Shown here piece by piece: positions 24,263-36,700 of a stretch of DNA of 64,000 nucleotides. A model generated the notes under the pieces. That model was not told where the DNA came from. It worked only from the letters and a program-made list of their open reading frames with translations, and searched no databases. This DNA is from Annona cherimola (taxonomy: Eukaryota; Streptophyta; Magnoliopsida; Magnoliales; Annonaceae). Where the stretch lies: assembly GCA_030490835.1 (NCBI GenBank), contig CM059975.1:58953174-59017173 (forward strand). Direction: 5' to 3'. Position numbers and translations under genes: made by a program. How positions within the stretch are numbered: the first letter of the stretch is position 1; every line of letters begins with the position of its first letter.

Positions 24263-24699
24263 ATCTAGAACCTCCTATCCTCATCCTAAGTAGATGGAAT
24301 GACAATCTGATCGATAGCTTCTCGCCTCCTCTCCAGCCACCGATAAGATCTTGTCCTTCTTTCAAGTTTCAAAGTCCAAAACTATAAAATCCTTCACCAA
24401 AACATCTTCAGTTACATCAACTAGAAGAGGTCCACTTTTTTAACATCCTCCAACCCATCTATCTGAAAAGAAATGAATCTGATGCTCATCTCCCACTCTC
24501 TAACTGAATACCTCCTTTATGGCCTCTCTTGCCTTCAAAATGCATTTCCACGTGAAGGAGTCTAATCCTCTTCCTTTACAGTCTCAAATGTTTTCATCAG
24601 GAAATATTTTGGATCCAGCAACTTACAGTAAAAAGAATTTGGTTGATTTATAAGCCTCCAAAACTATTTGCCCAAAAGTGCATAATTGAAAGCAAATAG

Positions 24700-26240
24700 A
24701 TCACAAAATCCCATACCAACCACCATTTTAGAAAGGCACATCTTCTTCCAAGAAACCCAGGTAATCTTCCTTCGGTTCTCCTTTTCTCCCCATCAAAATC
24801 TTCTCAGCATGTCATTTTCTTCCTTACAAAGATCTTTATGAAGAAGAAATAAACTCATTGTATAGCAAGGTATTGCTTGGGCAACTGCCTTATTAAAATT
24901 TCTTCCTCCCCAAGAGTACTACTTACCCTTCCACTCTTGAATTTTTAAAATTTTCTGTTTTAGCCCCTTAAACATTTCAATTTTGATTATCCCATCCACG
25001 CTGGTAAGCTAAGATATATGTCAATTTCATTCCTCGAGGAACCCATCATCCTTTCAATCTCCCTTCTTCTTTCCCAACTTATGTTTGCATTGAAAAAACT
25101 GATGTCTTATCAATATTAACAAGCTTCCCAGAACATTTGTTGTAGACTTTTAGAATCTCCATCAAGTGAGAGAGTTTCAATCTGTTTGTTCTCAAAAATA
25201 ACAAAGCATCATCTGCAAAGATTAAATGTGAAATTTCTGGGCCTCTCTTGCAAATTTTCAAACCATGTAGATTATTTCTTAGTATACTCTCAGAAATAAG
25301 GAGTGATAAACCTTCAGCACAAATAAAAAATAAGGAGATAAGGGGTCCCCCCGTCTGAGCCCCCTACATAGTCTAAAGTACTCAGTTTTAAAGTCGTTAA
25401 TATTTTATGCAATATCTAACTAAACTAACACAACGCCAAATCCAATTAATCCATGTATCATAAAAGTTCATACCTTTCATCATTTGGCACAAATAGCTCC
25501 TCTCCACCCTATCATAAGCTTTGGATATGTTTAATTTGATAGTGGCTTCCTCTTTCTTTCCCTTCTGCCTTTAGCGAAGAGAGTGTATTGCTTCATAAGC
25601 AAGAAGCATGTTGTTGGTTATGATGCGACCAAGGACAAAAGCACTTTGATGTCTAGAAATGATTCCTTACAAGCATTCTTTCAGCCTGTTTGCTAGTATT
25701 TTTGTCAATATCTTATATGAGACATTACATAAGCTTATTGGTCGATAATCTGTCACAGTCTTTGCTCCAGCGTTCATTAGAATGAGGACAATTGTTGCTG
25801 AATTGAAATCTCCCGTATACCTAATCTGGAATGTACCATCATCCCACTCCATAAAGGCTTTACACATTTGAAAAACATATTGTCCCACTTGGTTCCAATG
25901 CTTCTAATAAAAACCTGCAGACATTTTATTTGGGCTTGTTGCCTTAGACGAGTACATATCCCTCACGGCATCCTCTACTTCATTTCTTTCAAGAGGTCTA
26001 ATAAGTTTTTTGTTTTCTTCTATAGTAAGTTTCTTTAAAATTAAACTTGTAATTCTGCTCATCTCTAATGGAAATGAAATTACATACACCTTTTTGAAGT
26101 GTCCTATAATCAGATCATGTTTTTCCTCCTGTGCAGTAATCCACCTTCCATGATCATCTTGTACCACATCATTAAAATTTCCTCTCTACCTCTTAGAAGC
26201 TACCATATAGAAGAAATTTATGTTTCGATCTCCATGTAGA
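24700..26240 (-). pseudogene. LINE ORF2 reverse transcriptase, fragmented
   Basis: Pieces in order on the minus strand: NEVEDAVRDMYSSKA (26167-25904), VTDYRPISLCNVSYKILTKI and LANRLKECL (25888-25667), and HLIFADDALLFL with the catalytic FADD box (25261-25079). The pieces are separated by stops and frame changes. The palm aspartates of FADD survive, but no reading frame links the domain. Confidence 0.9.
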
Positions 26241-26484
26241 AGCCAATGGACCTTTGATCGTTGCCTCCACATAATTTCTTCATCCTCCATTAGATCATTT
26301 AACTTTTTTTGCACTTTCCTCACTACAACATTTTGAACATTGAATGATGGCTATGACGTTAAACCCTTTAGGATTTCTTCTTGCCTCCTAATTTCTCTTG
26401 TGATATTTCCTCTTTTGCTTCTGTTACACTGCATCCCGCATTTTCTTATTTTCCACATCAACCTTTCCACAATTGTGCCTCCTC

Positions 26485-27279
26485 TCAACTGATTAGAGTT
26501 CCAAACATCTTCAGCAATTTCTTGAGCCTCTTTGTCCTTAGCCCAAAACAGCTCATATTTGAAACCTCTATGTGGTTTTTTCGTTCAAGCTCTATGTCCA
26601 TAATCATCTTGATTGGACAGTGATCTGAAGTAGAGGAGATCAAATGACGAATTTTTGTCAATAGATGCAAGCTTAGCCAAGATGGAGTTGCCAACCCCCT
26701 ATCTAGTCTTGCCTCCACCCGATCGACACCCTTCTTATTGTTTGACCATGTCATTTCTACTCCCACAAACCCCACATCCACAAGATTACACCAGTCTATG
26801 ACTTCTCTAAATTGCTCCATTTGATTTTCTATCTGAATCCTTCCGCTATTGCATTCCGAAGGGCCAAGAATTTCATTGAAATCACCCATAATCAGCTGTG
26901 GAAGCCAAACTTGAGAGTGAAGTTGTTTGATAATGTTCCATGATGCTGCTCTTCTACCAATTTTAAGTCTTCTGTATAAACCAATGAACTGCTATGTATC
27001 TGAGCATTGAAGCTTTCCGACTTCTGCATTGACGTAATTATGAGAATAGCTTCTAATAACTACATCTACTTCCTTCGTCCACATGAGAGCTAGCCCACCT
27101 CGCCTCTCTATACTAGAGACTGTCGAGCATTCGTGGAACTGTAATTCTCTTTTTACTTTTTCCATTTTTGCTACATTTCTTTTGGTCTCGCATAGAAAGA
27201 CCATTTTGGGAGCTTGAGTCTTGACTATATGTAGGAGGTTACGAATTACTCTCAGTTCTAAAGCCCATGACAATTCCAC
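26485..27279 (-). pseudogene. LINE ORF2 endonuclease (EEP/APE-like)
   Basis: The N-terminal half (27279-26992) has VFLCETK with the metal-binding Glu. The second half (26889-26485) has MGDFNEI, TWSN..., RLDR and SDHCPI, the later catalytic motifs of exonuclease-endonuclease-phosphatase enzymes that nick target DNA. A stop and frame change separate them near 26990. Catalytic residues look preserved. Confidence 0.9.
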
Positions 27280-27299
27280 ACTATAATAGTCATGTTATC

Positions 27300-29160
27300 C
27301 TAAGTGGGACTGAGACACCATCTTAGTCTCCACATCTTCTGTGCATGTTTGTGTCACCTCTCTAGCCCAATTCCTCCTTTTGTCCCTCCTTAAGTTGTTC
27401 TCCACATCTTCACACATTAGATTCCATATTGTCCTCTTTCCATTCTCTTCTTGCTAGCCTATTTTTTCTTCACATTCCTCTTCAACTTCTTATTTACTTG
27501 TTTTTATTCGTTTCCACTTCTTCAAGACTTTTGAGACTTGGGCAATAGTTGTCTCTGATTTAGCAATCACACATCTCTTGTCTGAGACATCGACTCCACC
27601 TGCTCATCTACCTTTTCTCTCACCTTTCTCTCCTCTTCCTCTTTCTCCCACTCCTCCCTACTACACATATCTTTCTATTCTTTTCCTTGATCCTCTCTTA
27701 TGCACTCTCCTTACATTATTCTGCTTTCCTCCCTCCTTTATCTCATCCTATTTGACTCATCAAAACCTCTTCACTCTTTCTCACTTTCTCCTCTCCCTTT
27801 ACCTTCCTCTCAAGTTCCTTCCCACACTTACTGCTCTCTCTGCTATCCCTTATCATGGGTATGTTTTCTTTTCCTTCCCTCATTCTCCCACCCTCGAATT
27901 CACTTATGCCTCCCTCTTTACTCTTTCCTTTCTCTAACTCCATTTGACTTGTATCCCTTGGCATTAGTTTCCCTCTCCTAATTTTTTATTTTAGTTCCCC
28001 ACCTTTAGTTACCACCCCTTCACCTTCAATCTCCATATCTTTCGTTCCTTCATCAAAAACTTTTTTTCCTTGACTTGCCTCAATACCCATTTATCCCACT
28101 CCCCTTTCCCCATTACTGCCTTCAAACATGATCTCCCTCATTCGTAGATATTTTCTTAGCTCTACCCTATTACCCTTCCCATCTTCCCCTTTAACCCCCA
28201 TTGGTTTAAACCCCACCTTCAAATGACTTCCATAAGGCATATCAATTTCTTTCAATCCTGTGAATCTCCTCTTCTCTCATTGCAATTTTTGTAGGCGTGC
28301 CCCATTTTCCCACACAGAAAGCAAAAGGTAGGTAATTTCTAATATTGAAAGCACAACCATCTTCTATTTTGGTTCCATATTGTATAAAAATCCCCCTACG
28401 AAGTGGTTTTCAAACATCAACGTCTACCTTCACTCTTAAGTGTGTTTCTGTTGCTACTACCTCAGAATAGCCTTCGAAAAATTCACCTACTAAAATGCCC
28501 AATCCTTCTCTATCTACCAGATATGGTTTATTGTTTACCTATAACCAAAATGGAGAAGAATACATTACCACATCCTCTTCTACCATTGGAAAGTCTAGCT
28601 TTGATAGCAACACCAAAAGCCGGTCATGAAGCCATGGCTTGCCTTGCAAATGAAGTCTCGATCTTCTTCTTTTTCAAAAGATATCATATAAAGGTTCACG
28701 GCAATGTCAATGAAAATGAAAGTTCCTTTAGCTTCCATATCCTTCTCATCATTGCTTCAAAATTGTAGGTCCTTAAGATCCATAATGAACATAGCAGTGA
28801 TGGCTTCCTATCCGGATCGATCTTCTTTCTTAGATTTTCTTTGATTTTTAAAGTTTGCATCTCTTCAGCCAACAGATCCTTGCCTGTAGGGTCCACTTCT
28901 AAGGGAAGCCTCTCTCGTCCTCTCTCGTCGCTGCCTCTTCCATCCATTTATGCACTTCTCTGAAAGAAAACCTAAGCTTGATACTAGAGGATCCCCTTGC
29001 CCCCACAACGAGCTTGAGAAACCTCTTGCTTCAGCTACTACTTTCTTCTTCCCTGGATTAAAACAAACCCTGCTTGTCAAAGTCAAAAACTTGTCTGAAA
29101 ACCTCTTCCTTAAAGCTGCCCGTGACAATCACCTCTCAGCTTCACCCAAGAGAGGACTCA
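27300..29160 (-). pseudogene. LINE ORF1 (DUF4283 and CCHC knuckle), fragmented
   Basis: Minus-strand frames at 28950-28500 give NFEAMMRRIWKLKELSFSLT and then NLYMISFEKEEDRDFI, the pattern of DUF4283, the RNA-binding part of plant LINE ORF1. At about 28330-28280 the CCHC knuckle CFLCGKMGHAYKNC follows. The rest (28270-27300) is Lys/Glu- and Ser-rich linker. It is several frames with stops. The long plus-strand ORFs at 27578-27981 are only its complement. Confidence 0.75.
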
Positions 29161-29176
29161 CCATGTAAAGCATTTT
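29161..29176. repeat. LINE target-site duplication, right copy
   Basis: CCATGTAAAGCATTTT, identical to 10798-10813, at the 5' end of the LINE. Confidence 0.85.
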
Positions 29177-29263
29177 AAATAAATAAAATAGGGATATGCT
29201 TCTTTGTAATCAGGTTAGATATTCAAGTAACCCATTTCATTTTTTAAGTATTAATAATTGATA

Positions 29264-29918
29264 CAAAATTCAATTCATTCACTGTATTTAACATCATTCG
29301 TTAACTGAGAGACTGAGTTTCATCCAAATCCAATACACGTATAGGCCACTTTTACTCAAAAATATGTATATTTATAAGTAAATTTAGGAAAATACTTAAA
29401 TTTATTCACATATATATTAGAATGTAATAATACTATATATGATCATTTATCCACTTAGTATTGGTACTTTTGATGGTTTAAATGTTAAAAATATTACTTA
29501 AAATTAATATTTAGTATTAAATTATTTTATTATATTGATTTTGTATATTTGTGGATAGAGCCCATATATAATAATACCAAATAAATAAAAGGGTTTCCAT
29601 AATAATAGTAACAATGCTATTAGGGTGTGTTTAGAAAGTGTTAAAACTTTTAATGCAAAATACTTTACGTAAAAGTTTTTAAAATGTGAGAAAATGATGG
29701 ATATGATATAGGTAATAATGAGGAGTAAAAAGAATAAAATTAAAAATCGATAGATTAGATGTATAATTGTGTAGAAATGATTGAAAAATAGGATAGTTAT
29801 ATAGAAAGAAATGATGAAATAATTAAAAAATAAAGTAGTTGTGAAGACAAAATTTTAGATTAAAAAATTTTATGAATTACCAAACACACTCTACAAATCA
29901 CAGATGAAGTGAATTTTT
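29264..29918 (+). mobile_element. MITE family X copy 2, interrupted by MITE A
   Basis: The left end (AAAATTCAATTCATTCACTG) and the right end (GAAGTGAATTTTT) are the family X termini. The middle aligns with 39831-40196 on both sides of a 268-bp insertion. Confidence 0.7.
29623..29890 (-). mobile_element. MITE family A, copy 1 (GGGTGTGTTT ends)
   Basis: Starts GGGTGTGTTTAG and ends CCAAACACACT; aligns as reverse complement with copies at 31571-31851 and 46087-46368. Confidence 0.75.
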
Positions 29919-30516
29919 ATTAATTATTAAAAAATGAAAAATGAAAAAAGTTACGTGAAAGAAGTGTTTTATAAAAATAGTACCGAATAAAATATTTTTA
30001 AACCATGCACTGGATTTGAACAGTAAGTTCGTAAGGCGTTGTGGCACGCTGAAGCCTTTTCCTGATTGAAAACATGATGCTGCACAAGCATGCGTCCAAA
30101 AGATTCCAAAAGAGAAATGAAGGTGACAGCTGGATAACATTGAAATGATCATGACGTTGACGCGCCGTGAGGTTGACAGTTGACAAGCGGCGCGTGATGT
30201 GCAAAATTTTGTATTCACGTACGCGTGTATTGCGAATGAAAAGAGAAAACGAGGAGAGCTGGTGGTGAGATGGGGCAAAAGCAAAGGATATGCCCCACCA
30301 AGCATCACCAACCGCACCCCACACTCCCAGCACTCCGCTTCCGGCGCTTGGGATGCACTCGAGTTTGTTTGACGAGAGCAAAGGAAAGCAAAGGGAAAAT
30401 ATGGCTTCTCCCACAAGGGAAGTGAGCACCAGCAACCAACCACTACTGCTACTCATTTACCAAATCCTTTTTCTTTGTCTGCTCTCCTTACACTACTACT
30501 ACTACTACTCCTGCCA
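29919..30516 (+). promoter_or_regulatory. Upstream and 5' leader region of the BTB-NPH3 gene
   Basis: About 600 bp between the nearest MITE and the start codon. A TATAAAAATAG lies at 29970-29980, but its distance from the ATG (about 540 bp) makes its use uncertain. The last 40 bases before the ATG are CT/CTA-rich, as in many plant leaders. An in-frame ATG at 30475 would add a Leu-rich 14-residue extension. Confidence 0.35.
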
Positions 30517-30602
30517 ATGGACAAGCAGCAGCAGCCGCTGCCTCAGCCTCCTCTGCCTTCTTCCAAATCCTCCAGGCAACACAATAACCGTTACAACGAA
30601 TG
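30517..30602 (+). CDS. BTB-NPH3 gene, coding exon 1
   Basis: Encodes 28 residues (MDKQQQPLPQPP...RYNE) plus two bases of a split Trp codon. The donor is GTTCTC at 30603. The ATG at 30517 is preferred over 30475 because its context is CCAATGG and relatives start with a similar MDK/MEK-Gln-rich peptide. Confidence 0.8.
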
Positions 30603-30672
30603 GTTCTCCCTCTCTCTCTCTGTTTCTCTTTCTTTTATCTTTATCGCTGTTAGTTGTTGGGAATTAATGTAC

Positions 30673-30706
<34 letters not shown>

Positions 30707-33700
30707 TTGGTGATTCGGTTTACTAGGTAGTGTTGTGGTTCAGAGATGATAGGAGAAGAAAACTGGCAAATGTGGACTAGCTCTACCATAGTAGACAGTC
30801 TGATCTTTCTTCAAGAATACCTAAATGTGGAGGGTAGATCTAAAGGTTTGCCTAAAAAGCGGTGGAATTGGATAAAGCGCCCGCTGCTCTTTCATAAATC
30901 GTCTCGGGTATGCATTAATGTGGCCTAGCTAGGGAGGAGCAAGGATTATCAACGCATTTGAAAGAGTCTTTCATAAGGATATTTTGTGGGGTGAATCCTA
31001 TCATTGCCTTTTCAGTTTGTGTGTGTGTGTGTGTGTTTACTCAATATTCTTAGCGGAGAAAAAGCATCACGATGGTGGTGAAATAGGAGATGGTTTGAGA
31101 AATTAAAACTCTGACAACAGCATTAATGATGGGAGAATTTTGTGGATGGTGTTTGTCACATATGTTGGGGCTGTTTGGCATTCGTTAAAACTCCAATGCA
31201 GTTTTAAAAGTTTTCATGATACAGGGGTGTCGGGGTAAAAAACATCCTGTCATCTATGCGTCTTCTGTCAAACAGTTGCCGTACGCAGAATGGGGAAGGC
31301 TACGAGGGTGGCGATAAAACACGAATTTTGAAAATGGACAGTTTCCGCAACCACTGTTCTGCGTTTTACGCCAACCCATCTCAGCGCATATTCCAACCAA
31401 AGACAGCACTTGCATTTCCACGTACAGCAGTCTGCAGAGGCACGCATTTATAATAATGGGCAGATGCATTAATGGGTTCTCATCCAGATACTTAACGGCA
31501 ACCGATTGACGTGTTTTCATCCTGTAAACATGTCAAAAACTTTTACAGAATGCAACGGTCAGTAGATATTGGGTGTGTTTGTTATTAAGGAAAATTTGTC
31601 GAGTTAAAACTTTTCAATCTAAAACTTTTCACTCTCGACAATTACCCTATTTTTAATCATTTTTTTCACATTTTTCTATACAACTACCCTACTTTTCAAT
31701 CATTTCTACACAACTACCAACACAACTAACCTATCTATTTCAACTTTATTCTTTTTATTACTCATCATTACCCCTATCATATCACGTCATTTCACAACTT
31801 CTACTCTCTACAACTTTTCATCAAAAGTTTTACCCATTCCCAAACACACCCATTGTGAGTAGCTGAAGCATTGCAATAAATTCCAACTTTGGCAACGAAA
31901 TTTATTGCTTGCAACTGTTGCTGAAACAGTGTCACTATTGTTTATCAGCAACGGAGCACAGCATTTCGTTGCTGATAGGTACCAGCATAACACCTGTATC
32001 AATGATTGAAGCAAAAAAAGATCCCCTTTTTCATTTCCAAAAGTAAAATTTGTTGTTGTAAAGCTAATTGAAAGGAATACTATTAGAGAACAAGAAAGGA
32101 GTACTATTTTCATTAATTTAAGAGGATCAAGGATGAGAGAAAGGGGAATAATATGTCAATTTTAGCAAGTACATTGCTGATGCAATAAGTTGAAAACAGA
32201 TAACTGCATGATCGTGTTTTTCTTTTTCTTTTTTTTTTTCTTTTTCTTTTCTGGGTGCTGTTTTTTCCCAATTGGATGAGTGAAAGAACATCAATGAAGT
32301 AGAAAAATCAGCCATTATTGTTATTTTTTACTAGCATCATGCCAAGCAGACCACAAATTAACATGTATAATGGTACTGTTGTTTCTCTATATTTGAGTGT
32401 GAAATTTATTTTCAAAATGCTGAACTAAAGTTGGTCAGCGATGCGGTAGTTGACTCTGATTTGAAGTGACAACACTCATAGCTAGTGCAGCAACACCAAC
32501 ATGCAGGATAGAGTCAATGGCAAGATGTCATTAGCCAAATGCTAATAGAACATGAAACTTTGGAAGCTCAAAGTGCCTACTGGTTTGTTATATCTTCTTT
32601 CCTTGATCTGTACCTCTTATTGTTGTTGTACGACCAAACTCCAAATATTTCTGTTTGGAATCTGTTTCTAATCAAGGTTTCCTGATGCCAAGGCTGTGAA
32701 CAATATTTTTGAGATAGGTCTTAAACTTCAGCTTGAATCAAGTGTTGCCAGACAAATCACCTTGCATGGATCAGTGTAGCTTTAAATTATCTTCAAGGTT
32801 ATTTGGGTTGGCCTTAGCTTGAGCTTGGCTGTGGCTTATTTCTGGTTGTGAGTGTATAATATGTATATGATAAAAACCATCCGTATATTATTGCCTCAAA
32901 GATGAACAAGACAAGACCAGGCATGTTTGCTCAAATATGGTTCTTGACCCAAGGCTGCTATCAACTTTCATCCTTTCATGTTCTAAGGAGCTCAAACAAC
33001 CCAAATGTTTCAGCGTGGCTCTTTTATATCCAAAAGCATGCAGGGCATGTCTTTTGATTATGATTTGAAGCCACTGAAATTGAGTGTTGAAACCTAAAAT
33101 ATCTATAGATATTCTAAGACCATAGGATATGGTTGCATCTTCTGTTGGACGAAATTGCTATCTCACTGTAGTGGACCTCTTGCATCCTTCCCATTTTCTT
33201 ATAGGTACATATGAAATTTGCAATATAAAATTACTGACTATTAAATTCTTTACTTTCCTGTGAGGAAATGAAGTAGATTCCATTGATGGTCAAAGATGAG
33301 CTTGAAAGTCACTGTCCTTCTATTAATTCCTATCAAGGATGACTAGAAGAAGAGGATGTCCAAGTTTTTGTTTTTTAATTTATTTTTTATACCTAGGTAG
33401 CCATGCTTGAGATGCAAGAATTTGAAAATGTACTGGATTGTTGTGATTTACTTTCAGCGGCATTGAAACTACTAGATTTATTGCTTTTTCTTGCACATGA
33501 TAGGATAAGGTGTAGTGTTACTGTAATGCCTTCAACTGAATACTCTTCTTACTCTGTATCTGAAAGAAGGAATAATACTTGCAGTGCATCTTCAGATTTC
33601 ATTTGAAAATGCAGATTAAGTAGTTATCATTCTAGCAACTTCAAATTTTAAATTTTAGACAGAGCAATTTCACTTCTTTCTTCCTGATTTTGTCTTCAAA

Positions 33701-36700
33701 GATGTTCATATAATATTTTCATCTGTACTTTTCCAGTAGAGAAAGTGGTTTTATATCTGGCTTATGAAACATGTGGGAATTGATCCTTCAGATCCATTGA
33801 CATACCATGGATATATTTGAGCCCTTTGCGAGACATAAAAGCTAGAAAACACGTTCTGGATGAATCTATTTAAGAATTTTCTACTGTGAAGCAATTAGAA
33901 AAATATCCTTTTCATGAGTACATAATATGAATAAAATGTCCTTTCTAATAGATGAATCAATTTCAGTGTTGAGCATTGACAATTTGATACAGGTTCTGTT
34001 TTTCAGTTACAGTTATTTGTGCCATTGTCGTCAGCCAATTCAGTCATTCGTAGACATCTGGCATGTTTTTTACCAAGTTGGATAGTGTCTCGTGGATGTC
34101 TCAGTTATGAACATCCTAAATGGAAATAGTAAAAAGAAGAAAGAAGGTTAGATGGTTTCAATTTTAAAACTGTCCCCATTTCTTTTAAAAAAAAGGAAGA
34201 AATAAATGTTTTTCCTTCTAACTGCCATACATTTGGTAAGAAAAAAACTTTAGCTCTAGGATTCACAATTCCGTATTCTTTAATTCTGTAGCATATTTTA
34301 TATATCTGATATTTTGATGATGTTCTCATGTTTGTGCTACAACGTAGCCCTTTTCTTCGCTAATTAAGTTCGAGTTTTTTTGTTGTAGGATTTTCTCTGA
34401 TGTCCCAAGTGATATTACCATTGAAGTGAGCGGTGGGATCTTTGCTTTGCATAAGGTAAGCCTCTTCATTTTTAGGATTTGCTTTTTGGGGCATTTTCTT
34501 GCGTAGCATCCTTGCTATAATGACTTAAAAATTAAGAATGATAGACTGCGATGACCATTGTACCCAAAAAAAAAAAAAAGAAGAAGAAGAAGAAGGAATG
34601 AGCTGCTATTTTTAGGTCTTTCACTGATTCTATCCTTTGTTTGAAGTAGGCGCATACAATGAATTTCCTTATAATTGGTCTTTCTATGTTTGTGTTGACC
34701 ATTTTTGGTAGTCGTTTGAAAGAATTCCATATTTCCTCCCCAGCTTCGAATTTGATACTTACATTTTTCATTCTCAGTATTGGTCATGTGATTTCTATCC
34801 TTTTCTCCTTTTGTTTTCATGCTCAATGCTTCCTGGAAACAATATTTCTTGTTCTCAACTTTGAAACGTCGCGGGATATTTTCAATATTTATGAATTCTC
34901 TAAAATTGATAGCTTGAGGTGCATAATGGCATTCCTTGTGGCTACAGATGGATATTGAAGTAGTGCATACATCAGACTAACCAGAACTCAATTGCAATTA
35001 GTTAATAATTGGAATCTTAAGTAAATGCAAAAACAAAAATTTTAGCCCTTTTCTATCTCTATGTATTTTCCTGATGGTTTATACTTCATTAGAGTTACTG
35101 AATATAATATGGACATTAATTCTTCTTTAACTAGTCTTGAATTTCCTTTGGTGCATCATGTTCATATGTAATCACATTATGGGATTTTCCACAATATAGA
35201 AAAGGTTATGAAAATTAGGAAGGCAAAAGATTTTATTAATAAAGATTAAAGAAGAAATAGATTGTACTAAATTATGAGACGTGGGAAATTTTAGAGGTCC
35301 ATCAACTGCAAATGGGACCCCACATTGATCGTAAAATGAAAATCCCACCAATAATATGACTTAAATGTTTTTTTCATGGTACTTAAAATCATTCCAATTA
35401 GAGTTTTGGATGGGCCGCATTTGCTTAAAAATGTATATATTCATTTGTAAATTATGGAAGATGCTTATATTCATTCACTGATGTATTACAATATAATAGT
35501 GCTTTATATTATCATTTATCTTTATAGGAACGATGTTTTGGATGGTTTATATGTTGAAAAATATGACTTTAAAATTGATATTTAAATTAAACTATTTTAT
35601 TATGTTAAATTTGCACAATTTTCAGTTGGAGCTCATACATATCTGATGAGAACATGAGGAGCTCATTCACATATCCATTCACTGATGTATTAGAATATAA
35701 TTTTGCTTTATATTAGCATTTATCTTTATAGGAACGGTGTTTTGGATGGTTTATATGTTGAAAAATATAACTTTAAAATTGATATTTAAATTAGACTATT
35801 TATTATGTTAGTTTTGCACAATTTTCAGATGGAGCTCATACACATATCTGATTAGAACATAAAGAGTTTTTGAAGATCCTTCTCCTTCTATTATCCTTGT
35901 TATTCTAGATTCCTTAGTTTTAGATGTTTTTAGGATTTTAGGTTTTTTCATTTATTTTTGTTAAAAATTCACTATTTGTTGATTTCTTCAAGTTACACAC
36001 CTTTTTAGGTTTTGCAGTTATAGTTTTCTTTTCTTCTCTCTCTTTTTTTTTTCGATTGAGGTTTTTATTTTTCTAACTATTTTCCTATTGTTACTATCAA
36101 TTAATTTGTGTAGTTATTTTGTTCTTGGAATTTTCTATGTTGTCTCCATCAGGAGTTTCAGTTTCCATTTTGACCTTATATGGCAAGAAAATTACTTGGT
36201 TGTTTTACATTCCACTATGGGCTTTGCTTCTATATAAACAGATTATATAACAGTGGTTTCATGTAATCCCTTCTATATTCAATATCTCGATGCCTGATAA
36301 AAAAAATCATCTCCATTCATTATATTTGCTTAGGAAAAAAAAATTTCATTCAAATCAAGTATGCACATGAGCCAGATTTGTTGAAAAATATGTATTCATG
36401 CGTAAATTATGAAAACTGCTTAGATCTATTTACATATGTATTATAATGTATTGATATTTTTTATAATCATTTATCCATATAATAATAATATTTTAGACGA
36501 TTTAGATGCTGAAAAACAACTTTAAAGTTGATATTTGGCATTAAACTATTTTATTACGTTGATTTTATACATTTATATGGGGCCTATGCGCAGCGATGCT
36601 AGAAAAATGAAAGGGTTTTCATGATAATATAAATGATGTTAAATACAATAAATGAAGTAGATTTCAATCAAACATTAAGTTATTAAAAATGGAAGGGGTT

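Larger units (their letters stand above)
10814..29160 (-). mobile_element. L1-type LINE, full span, split by a nested copia element
   Basis: The LINE is bounded by an identical 16-bp direct repeat, CCATGTAAAGCATTTT, at 10798-10813 and 29161-29176, the expected target-site duplication. Reading the minus strand from 29160, the order is ORF1 (DUF4283 and CCHC knuckle), ORF2 endonuclease, reverse transcriptase, zf-RVT, then a 12.3-kb copia insertion, then RNase H. Without the insertion it is about 6 kb, a normal full length. Every domain has stops or frameshifts, so it is dead. Confidence 0.85.
30603..34388 (+). other. Intron 1 of the BTB-NPH3 gene
   Basis: 3786 bp, GT-AG. Contains a GT/GA compound microsatellite, a GT repeat, a possible small TIR element at about 31169-31561 (GTTTGGCATTC ends), MITE A copy 2, and a T-rich tract at 32218-32252. 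From 32300 to 34380 I see no repeat termini or conserved ORF. Confidence 0.8.

Noticed and set aside
27578..27981. Plus-strand ORFs of 93-119 codons rich in Leu, Pro and Ser
   Set aside because: They are the complement of the Lys/Glu-rich linker of the minus-strand LINE ORF1.
29898..30456. Minus-strand ORFs of 152 and 181 codons upstream of the BTB-NPH3 gene
   Set aside because: No recognisable domain; they overlap each other in two frames and lie over MITE X and the gene's leader.
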